64,000 nucleotides of DNA from Qipengyuania atrilutea. GTDB lineage: Bacteria > Pseudomonadota > Alphaproteobacteria > Sphingomonadales > Sphingomonadaceae. The translations under genes were made by a program, and so were the position numbers. Of this stretch, positions 58,027 to 64,000 are shown piece by piece. The stretch's first letter is position 1. Every line of letters starts with the position of its first letter. The stretch is taken from contig NZ_JABWGV010000001.1 in assembly GCF_013370205.1 (NCBI RefSeq), positions 434,001-498,000 on the forward strand, in the 5' to 3' direction. The notes under the pieces were generated by a model, which was given only the letters and a program-made list of their open reading frames with translations, was not told where the DNA came from and searched no databases.

Positions 58027-59412
58027 CTAGGTTACCGGCACGGACAGGGTGAAGCGGGCCCCCTGCCCCGGAGCGCTTTCCACGGTCAGGTCCCCGCCCA
58101 TCACCCGCGCAATCTTGCGCGAGATGTAAAGGCCGAGGCCGCTGCCCCCGTCGCCGCTTCGGCCCAGGCGTTCGAATTTCTCGAAAACTTTGTCTTGTTC
58201 TTCATCGTTCAGCCCTGCCCCCTGATCGGCAACCGTGACGCGGGCGTAACCTTCTTCCCGGTCAAGGCAAAGCCAGACTTCCGATCCTTCCGGCGAATAG
58301 CGCACTGCGTTGCCGAGCAGGTTCAAAAGTATCTGCAGAACACGCCTGAACTCGCCCGTCGCAGGCTCGGTCTCGCCTTTTTGGGGAACAACGATATTGA
58401 TACCTCGCTCGCGGGCGCGCACGCTCAAAATACCGGCGGCTCGCCGCGCGATCTCGGCAAGATCGACGGCTTCGGGTGTAGTCGTGAAATCCTCCGCTTC
58501 GACAACTTCGAGATCGCCGAGATCGTCGATCAAGGCGAGAAGGTGCTGTCCGGCAGAGGCGATGTCTCTGGCGTAGTCGCTATATTCATCCGCGATCGGC
58601 CCGGCGAGCCGCGTACGGATCGTCTCGGCATTGGCGATGATGCGCGTGATCGGCTGTCGAAGCACCGGTGCGAGGTCACGGCCGATCGAGGCGGGCGGTT
58701 CGTTTGCGCGAGATGCGTTTTCGATCGTAACCGCTTCCTGCAGTACGGTTTCCGCGCTCAAGTACAGAATATAGCCGCTCGGCCGCGTTGTGCCTGCACC
58801 CAGCGGTTCAAGCCGCACGCGCCAATTGCGTTCCGAACCCGGCAAGCGGCAGGTCGAGCCGTCAAGCAAGCGCCAGTGCGGCGCATTCCCCGTGACCTTT
58901 CCGTCGATCTCGGCGAATTCCAGCCAGCTTAGTCCTATCCCGGCAGTCATTTCGTGAACCGCCTGCTCAAGATCCGGCGCGTCTGCTTCGACCGAAAGCA
59001 GCCGCTGATCTTCGTCGAGCCGGGCCGTGAACTCAGCTAAGAGGCGGTCGATTTCGCTGCGTTTGCGCGCAGTCGCAACTTCGTCCTCGCGCGGCGCAGG
59101 TGTGCTTTGCCAGCTGAGTACGCGGATGAGGCAGTGCGAGAGAGCGCCGTCTGCTTCGTCGAACTGCGGCTCGACATCGACCCATGCCTTTACTGCATTG
59201 TCGCCGTCGATCGCATGGACCTGCCGCGAAAGGCGAAACCCGAAGCGCGTGACCTTGCGCACGAGTTCCAGAAGTTCGGGAATAGCAAGCGGTCCCGGCA
59301 TCTCGCCGCCGCAGCGTCGCTGCAGCCCGGCAAGCGGTTCGCTTGCTTCGAACAGCACGCCGTCCCTATCGCAGCGCGCCTGCGCGAGGGGTGCCTGAAG
59401 TGTTTCCAGCAT
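58027..59412 (-). CDS. Histidine-kinase-like protein lacking the phospho-acceptor histidine
   Basis: From ATG 59412 the protein has 461 residues with no membrane helix. The N-terminal region (1-230) looks PAS-like. The dimerisation segment reads DLAPVLRQPITRIIANAETI where HisKA has SHELRTPL, so Pro249 replaces the histidine. The ATPase domain is intact: N-box LLNLLGNAVRYSPEG (Asn368), G1 VADQGAGL (396-401), F-box DKVFEKFERLG and G2 GSGLGLYIS. It probably binds ATP but cannot autophosphorylate as usual. The ATG overlaps the stop of the next upstream gene (TAATG). Confidence 0.85.
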   Translation of the reverse strand: MLETLQAPLAQARCDRDGVLFEASEPLAGLQRRCGGEMPGPLAIPELLELVRKVTRFGFRLSRQVHAIDGDNAVKAWVDVEPQFDEADGALSHCLIRVLSWQSTPAPREDEVATARKRSEIDRLLAEFTARLDEDQRLLSVEADAPDLEQAVHEMTAGIGLSWLEFAEIDGKVTGNAPHWRLLDGSTCRLPGSERNWRVRLEPLGAGTTRPSGYILYLSAETVLQEAVTIENASRANEPPASIGRDLAPVLRQPITRIIANAETIRTRLAGPIADEYSDYARDIASAGQHLLALIDDLGDLEVVEAEDFTTTPEAVDLAEIARRAAGILSVRARERGINIVVPQKGETEPATGEFRRVLQILLNLLGNAVRYSPEGSEVWLCLDREEGYARVTVADQGAGLNDEEQDKVFEKFERLGRSGDGGSGLGLYISRKIARVMGGDLTVESAPGQGARFTLSVPVT

Positions 59413-60365
59413 TAAGACAGCCCGCCTGACGATTGCTGCAGCATGGCGCGCGCCGCTTCCGGCTGAAGCGTCTCCGGAATGACCGGAGGGAGAAGATCGG
59501 GGTGCAGGCGCAGGCACTGCCGCTCGATCGTTTCGGCTGAAAGTCCTGCGGCGCACAGCGCGACGGCGAAACGAGCGGTCTGGCCTGCCGTAAGCGCGAA
59601 TGTCGCCAGGTCACGGTAAATACCGGCGTACCGGGCCAAGCCGGAAACAAACAGAGCGATGCCCACATGTTCGACGGTAAGAACATGCTCAGCGTTTTCT
59701 CCGGCTGCTTCGATGAGACGAGAAAGGAGGACGGCGCGGGTCTGCCCTTCATTGTACCGTCGGCGAAGGTTTTGATGGCCGGGGGCGAAACCCGAGACAT
59801 CGTTGATCGCGGACCAGTGCTGCCATCCGCGAACGACATCGAACAGGAGCTCGCCCGGCAACTCTTCGGCTCGCAGTTCCATTCGCTTCTGGGCTTGTAC
59901 GAAGCGGGCCTGCGCTGCGAGTGCCTGCATCGCCAAGGACGCCTGCTCACTGCCGGCGATGGCGTTCTGCATGAACGGGGAAAGCACTGGATCGAGAGCG
60001 GCCTGCCGCTCCATCCGCTGCGCGATCTGGCTTTCGAGAGCCAGCGCGTGACAATGCGAAAGAAGGGCAGGACTTTGTAGTAGGTAGTCGGCTAGCCCGA
60101 GGACGCGCGGATCGGCGACATCCCTGCGCGGCGTATTCGTGCCCGTGTCTGACGTCAGCGCGATGAGGCTTCCGGCGAGGCTGGTCACCAGCCCCCGGAC
60201 CCGCGCCAGCATCTCATCGCTGAACAATCCGTCGTCGCGTGCGCTCAGCAGCTGCGCCAATACCGGACCCGCGTTGGCGAGCGCCGCGTCCGCCTCGCGC
60301 AGAGCAAAGCGCAGCAAGTCGCCGTGCTGTTCGCGGACTTCGGTAGTGCTCGTGCGCTGGGCCAT
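59412..60365 (-). CDS. Uncharacterised helical protein
   Basis: A 317-residue protein, mostly alpha-helical and soluble, rich in Ala, Leu and Gln. Repeated patterns such as LADYLLQSPALLSHCHALALESQIAQRMERQAAL (read in parts) suggest helical repeats. Two blocks stand out: ELLFDVVRGWQHWSAIN and YNEGQTRAVLLSRLIEAAG. I do not recognise a family. ATG 60365 is chosen over GTG 60368 as the first good start. It is coupled to the kinase-like gene by TAATG, and follows the 60376 gene by 10 bases, so the three are an operon. Confidence 0.7.
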   Translation of the reverse strand: MAQRTSTTEVREQHGDLLRFALREADAALANAGPVLAQLLSARDDGLFSDEMLARVRGLVTSLAGSLIALTSDTGTNTPRRDVADPRVLGLADYLLQSPALLSHCHALALESQIAQRMERQAALDPVLSPFMQNAIAGSEQASLAMQALAAQARFVQAQKRMELRAEELPGELLFDVVRGWQHWSAINDVSGFAPGHQNLRRRYNEGQTRAVLLSRLIEAAGENAEHVLTVEHVGIALFVSGLARYAGIYRDLATFALTAGQTARFAVALCAAGLSAETIERQCLRLHPDLLPPVIPETLQPEAARAMLQQSSGGLS

Positions 60366-60375
60366 CACGGCAGCT

Positions 60376-61584
60376 TTAGCCGCGTGTGGTTAATGCGCCG
60401 TTATCTGCGGCCATCCTTTGCTGGAGAACACAATCGAGAAGAATGACGACGACCAGGATCATCGCAGCCGTGCCAAGTTCGCCGGCGAAGGCGCACAGCG
60501 CGAGGGCAAGGCAGATCAGGGGGCGGTCGCGCAGGAACGCAGTGCGCTTTGCAGCGCGCCGACCGGGCCGAACGGCTAGCGAAAGGATTAGCGCCGCGGC
60601 GAGGAAACCACTGGTAGTCAGCGTCAGTTCGTCTGACCCGAAGGCAATGATCAGAGCGATGACTGCATCGCGGCTCCAACGAAGCGCTAATTGCGTTTTC
60701 GCCGGACCATTGCTTTTCAATGCGAAGGCGTTGGCTAGCCGGCCGAGCACGCCGTGCGCCGCAACTGCGGCTGAACCGAGCGCGGCACTCAGCAGGGCGA
60801 CCGAACTGTAGCCCAAATGAAGCGCAATAAGCGCTGCTCCAAGACTGCCTAGCGCTACGCCTAGAGACGAGCGTAGCGACGCTCTCGTGCCGTGTGCCGT
60901 GCCGAAATGCAGAGCAAGCCGCTCCGACAGTCCATGAAGCGGGCGGGCAAAACCAGACGGATGCGCGAGAGCTGTCAGCCACCGCTCGCCATGTTCGCGG
61001 ATTTGCATTTCCCCGAGAGTGCGCGTCAGGAAAAGATGCGGCGCGTCCTCTTCCAGAACCGGCTTGATGCGCACATGGCGCTGCAGTCCGATCCGAAGAA
61101 GCGCGGACACGATGTCGACATCTTCAGGTAATCGCGCCAGTTCTTCAGCGCATCTTCCGGGTAGAAGCATTGTGCCGGCCCATCTGCGTTCGGCGTCGAT
61201 CCGCTCCATCGCCTGCCACTGTTCGTCTTCCGCATCGCGCGCGTAGATGACCGGGCGTTCCGCGTACACGGTCTGCGACGCATTAGGTGACGGCAGCAGA
61301 CCTTCTTCGACAATGAGGATTTCATCGTCAGCGGTCACCTCGCGCCGCAGGTCGCTCGCAGATGCTGTGACGACTAGCGGCACACTGGCATCGCGGCAGA
61401 ACTGCCGCAAGCCGTCCAGTTCCGTGCCTACCTCTGCCGTAAGGCTCACAATCTTGGCGCAGCCGAGCTGGCAGCACATCAACGCTTGCAAGGTTATGAC
61501 GTCGGCGCTGCCGACCTTGCGGAAGGCCGGTCGCGCCTCGTCATGCGGCGGCTTCGACATGGCGCTGAGTACTGCGATCCGCAT
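60376..61584 (-). CDS. Uncharacterised protein: soluble N-terminal domain plus membrane C-terminus
   Basis: A 402-residue protein. Residues 1-190 look like a soluble alpha/beta domain (SADVITLQALMCCQLGCAKIVSLT, VPLVVTASASD, EILIVEEGLLP, VIYARDAEDEQW), with a layout similar to nucleotidyltransferase or GT-A folds but no clear motif. Residues about 235-395 form several hydrophobic helices (SLGVALGSLGAALIAL, AVIALIIAFGSDEL, LICLALALCAFAGELG, AMILVVVILLDCVL). A CDP-alcohol phosphotransferase D-x2-D-G motif was not found. Unknown function. Confidence 0.7.
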   Translation of the reverse strand: MRIAVLSAMSKPPHDEARPAFRKVGSADVITLQALMCCQLGCAKIVSLTAEVGTELDGLRQFCRDASVPLVVTASASDLRREVTADDEILIVEEGLLPSPNASQTVYAERPVIYARDAEDEQWQAMERIDAERRWAGTMLLPGRCAEELARLPEDVDIVSALLRIGLQRHVRIKPVLEEDAPHLFLTRTLGEMQIREHGERWLTALAHPSGFARPLHGLSERLALHFGTAHGTRASLRSSLGVALGSLGAALIALHLGYSSVALLSAALGSAAVAAHGVLGRLANAFALKSNGPAKTQLALRWSRDAVIALIIAFGSDELTLTTSGFLAAALILSLAVRPGRRAAKRTAFLRDRPLICLALALCAFAGELGTAAMILVVVILLDCVLQQRMAADNGALTTRG

Positions 61585-61643
61585 GACCGCAATATCTGCA
61601 ACGGCGGGTTCACGTTGTCAAAAGAACGGGCTGCCGAGGCAGC

Positions 61644-61949
61644 TTAGTGTGACGCAGTGATCTCGTTCAGGAAGGTCTCGATCTTGCGCATGACCACTGG
61701 CTCTCCAGGTGCCGATTCAGTTGCCTCTTCAGCCAGCACAACAAGTTCCTCAGCGTGAAAGCTTGCCGCGATTGCCCGCAGGCGCAGCGCCGCCATCATC
61801 CAGTTCGCGTCGCAGCGGGATCGCCGCAGCAGATCGAGCTGGCGCGCGACGCTGTCGAAAAATGCTGCCTTCAGCTCCTGCTGCAAAGCGGCGTTGTCGC
61901 CGGCCGCTGCCGATAATGTCGCTTTGAGGGCGCTCGTTTCGTAAACCAT
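61644..61949 (-). CDS. Hpt-like protein without the phospho-acceptor histidine
   Basis: A 101-residue helical protein. Residues about 47-78 (DANWMMAALRLRAIAASFHAEELVVLAEEA, read in parts) match the Hpt core pattern A-H-x-L-K-G-x-A-x-x-x-G-A-x-x-L. The histidine position is Leu55, and Arg58/Ala59 take the Lys-Gly place. It would be unable to carry a phosphoryl group if the alignment is right. The ATG at 61949 lies 71 bp from the divergent coiled-coil gene, with a CtrA-type site between. It is the first gene of the minus-strand unit. Confidence 0.72.
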   Translation of the reverse strand: MVYETSALKATLSAAAGDNAALQQELKAAFFDSVARQLDLLRRSRCDANWMMAALRLRAIAASFHAEELVVLAEEATESAPGEPVVMRKIETFLNEITASH

Positions 61950-61976
61950 GACAGCGGAAAACTAGCGCCACTACGG

Positions 61977-61991
61977 TTAAAGACCCTTTAA
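61977..61991. promoter_or_regulatory. CtrA-type binding site (TTAA-N7-TTAA)
   Basis: TTAA (61977-61980), AGACCCT, TTAA (61988-61991) then C is the full consensus of the master cell-cycle regulator CtrA. The site is also part of a perfect 8-bp inverted repeat, GGTTAAAG-ACC-CTTTAACC (61975-61993). It lies in the 71-bp space between the Hpt-like gene (minus) and the TipN-like gene (plus), so it could control both. Confidence 0.65.
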
Positions 61992-62020
61992 CCCCCCGGC
62001 CAAAGTGATAGCGTAGTGAA

Positions 62021-64000
62021 ATGCAAAGAGGAAAGCATATCCGGGCCGTCTTGCGAGACGAGTCCTCGACCGAAAAATCGAGCGAAACCGCTGCGCCGGA
62101 TAGCGAAGCGCCGCTCGAACTCGAACGCGATCAGGCAATCGAGGAACCGGCCAGCGGTGACTTCATCGAAACCGAGCAGGTCTATGATGCTCCGGCAGAA
62201 GCGGAGGGCCGATCCTGGAAGCATCTGCCGGTTGTCGCGGCTGTCACTCTGGCGCTCGCGTGGACGGCCTTCTTCGCGTTTGCAAACCAGAACGCCATCC
62301 TGTTTGCCGGCGCATCCTCGCTGTCGACGCTGGTGAGCCTGTGGGCCGCACCGGTACTATTGATCGCGGTGGTGTATCTCATTGCAATGCGGTCCAGCAC
62401 GCGCGAAGCGGGGCGGTTCGGCGATGCGGCCAACCTGCTCGCTTCGGAAAGCGCAGCACTCGAAGAACGGCTTCTGACAATCAACCGCGAGCTGAGCCTT
62501 GCACGCGAATTTCTTGCAACGCAGTCGCGAGAGCTCGAATTTCTCGGACGCGGCGCGTCGGAAAAGATTTCAGGGCATGCCAAGCGGCTCGAAGACCTGA
62601 TCGGCGACAACGTAAAGCAGCTTGAAACGGTATCTGAGGTCAGCGACGCGGCGGTGCGAAACATGGACAAGCTGCGCAGCGACTTGCCCGTCATCGCTAA
62701 TTCGGCACGCGACGTGTCCAACCAGATCGGCGGCGCCGGCCGCGGTGCCCAGACGCAGGTCGAACTGCTCATCAGCGGCTTCGAACGGCTGAACAAGTTC
62801 GGGCTCGCTAGCGAACGGCAGGTAACCGCGCTTGAAACCAAGGTGCGCGAAGCCCTGTCCGGCATTCGCGAGCAATCGGATCAGCTCGGCGCACTGGCGG
62901 AGAACCGCTTCGATGCGCTGCGCGGTACGATCGATGGCTTCCGCGCGGACCTCGACAGCAGCGAGATCGAAGCGCTTACCGGAATTCGGCAGCGGGCCGA
63001 AAAGATGAACGAGGAACTCGAAGCGCTGCGTGCAGAAGCGGCTGCCGCTGAAGGTAAAGGCCTGTCCGCACTGGTACAACGGATCGAACGGGTCCGCGAC
63101 AGTGCGCGTGAGACCTCGGACCTCATCGTTGCCAACGAGAAGAGCGCCCTTGAAAACTGGTCCGCCCGGCTCGAGGAAATCAGCGACCAGGTTGGCAAGA
63201 CAGGCGAACGCTTCGATGCGCTGGATGCGAAGGCGAACGAGAATGCACAGCGCCGGGCTGCTGCGATCGACGGTCTGCTTCGCCGGATCGACGAGGATGC
63301 AGGTGCGCGTGCGGAGGCGTTCGACGAAACGCTTGCCGGCCGTAAGCAAAGCCTCATCGACTTCGGCAAGGATGCCGGGGAGGCTCTGTCAGCGCATCTG
63401 ATCGAGTTTGACGACGCCCTTACCGGACGCCGCGAACAACACGAACAATCGACCAGCGCCTTGGCGGCCGATCTCGACAACCTTGCTCAGCGGGTGGACC
63501 AGATCGGAGAGCGGATCGAAGGTCTCGCCGCGCTCGGCAAGGACGCGCAGGCCAACTTGGCTGAAGACCTTTCGGCACTCGGCGAGAACTTCGAGAAGAG
63601 CCGCGCACTGGTCACGGATACCGAAGGCGCGATTGAATCCGTCACGAACTCAAGCGTCCGCCTGTTGGAACTTATCCAGGCCAGCGCGAAGCACGGCCGT
63701 GAAGTCCTGCCGGCGTCACTGCGGGAAACCGAAGCGCAGCTCGATGCTTATACTGCCCGGGCGGAAGCACTGCGCGATCTTCTCGCCAATGCCGAGACAT
63801 CCTCGGCTGCTCTGTCGGAGCATCTTGATGGCGCGAACGAATATGGCACGAACGCTGCGCGGGCGATCGATGCGCTTGAAGAGAAACTAGCCGGGTTCGG
63901 CATCTCCGGCGACGAACGGATCGCGGCGCTGAAAGCCGAACTCGACGCGCTGGCTGACAAGGCACGCGCAACGGAAGCCGAAACCCGCGCCAGCCTGGAG
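62021..64000 (+). CDS. TipN-like polarity protein: two TM helices and long coiled coil (3' end outside window)
   Basis: From ATG 62021 all 660 codons to the window edge are open; the gene is partial. The N-terminal 65 residues are acidic and Ser/Glu-rich. Two membrane helices follow (about 69-88, LPVVAAVTLALAWTAFFAFA; about 101-122, LSTLVSLWAAPVLLIAVVYL). From about 130 on, the sequence is a continuous Glu/Ala/Leu/Arg-rich coiled coil (EERLLTINRELSLAREFLATQSRELEFL and so on). This layout resembles TipN, the new-pole marker of Caulobacter. Resemblance is architectural only. No good ribosome site precedes the ATG. Confidence 0.8.
   Translation, partial: MQRGKHIRAVLRDESSTEKSSETAAPDSEAPLELERDQAIEEPASGDFIETEQVYDAPAEAEGRSWKHLPVVAAVTLALAWTAFFAFANQNAILFAGASSLSTLVSLWAAPVLLIAVVYLIAMRSSTREAGRFGDAANLLASESAALEERLLTINRELSLAREFLATQSRELEFLGRGASEKISGHAKRLEDLIGDNVKQLETVSEVSDAAVRNMDKLRSDLPVIANSARDVSNQIGGAGRGAQTQVELLISGFERLNKFGLASERQVTALETKVREALSGIREQSDQLGALAENRFDALRGTIDGFRADLDSSEIEALTGIRQRAEKMNEELEALRAEAAAAEGKGLSALVQRIERVRDSARETSDLIVANEKSALENWSARLEEISDQVGKTGERFDALDAKANENAQRRAAAIDGLLRRIDEDAGARAEAFDETLAGRKQSLIDFGKDAGEALSAHLIEFDDALTGRREQHEQSTSALAADLDNLAQRVDQIGERIEGLAALGKDAQANLAEDLSALGENFEKSRALVTDTEGAIESVTNSSVRLLELIQASAKHGREVLPASLRETEAQLDAYTARAEALRDLLANAETSSAALSEHLDGANEYGTNAARAIDALEEKLAGFGISGDERIAALKAELDALADKARATEAETRASLE

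Overview
The window is about 64 kb of a gene-dense, GC-rich alphaproteobacterial chromosome. Gene content and order (dus-ntrB-ntrC-ntrY-ntrX-hfq-hflX, fused ispDF, a lipoyl domain fused to pyruvate dehydrogenase E1 beta, ppiD-trpE-trpG-trpD-trpC-moaC-moeA-lexA-comEC-gltX-gltA) point to Sphingomonadales, most likely Erythrobacteraceae or a close relative. This placement comes from recognising protein families, not from a search. I see no phage, insertion sequence, CRISPR array or obvious island, and no gene-free stretch longer than 300 bases.

Layout. 1-0.8 kb: the end of lpdA, a strong hairpin, a small acidic protein and tRNA-Ser(TGA). 0.8-7.9 kb (+): a tightly overlapping operon with murein transglycosylase, D-Ala-D-Ala carboxypeptidase, tmk, holB, metG, tatD, an MBL hydrolase and a two-TM micropeptide. 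8-18 kb: mazG, then leftward dus-ntrBC-ntrYX-hfq-hflX for nitrogen and RNA-based control. 18-29.7 kb: ispDF, pncC-type amidase, Coq10/RatA-type START protein, lipA, a NYN/OST-HTH protein, a TPR exported protein, gyrA, lysoplasmalogenase, trmFO, an EF-hand protein and a squalene/phytoene synthase-like protein. 29.9-32.2 kb: three Tad-type pseudopilin-like genes. 32.3-35.6 kb: pdhA, an NTF2-like insert, lipoyl-pdhB and ftsB. 35.7-45.6 kb: hpd, mscS, tRNA-Arg(CCT), DUF1178, a nitrilase-family hydrolase, grxC, hsp20, pyrG, secG, tpiA and ppiD. 45.6-58 kb: tryptophan branch genes, molybdopterin genes, lexA, comEC (frameshifted), gltX and gltA. 58-64 kb: an unusual cluster described next.

The most interesting region is 58.0-64.0 kb. 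It holds a histidine-kinase-like protein whose phospho-acceptor histidine is replaced by proline, an uncharacterised helical protein, an uncharacterised protein with a soluble N-terminus and membrane C-terminus, an Hpt-like protein that also lacks its histidine, and a divergent gene for a TipN-like protein (two TM helices then a very long coiled coil, running off the window). A perfect CtrA-type site (TTAA-N7-TTAAC) lies in the 71-bp gap between the last two. I read this as a candidate cell-polarity or cell-cycle module built on degenerate phosphorelay domains. This is a hypothesis.

Other highlights are a tandem double-domain Hfq, a ROSE-type RNA thermometer in front of hsp20, a frameshift in comEC, NtrX without GAFTGA, MetG with KESKS in place of KMSKS, a phytoene/squalene synthase-like gene with no standard start codon where the reading frame begins, and a DUF2233 lipoprotein gene spliced into the trp operon.
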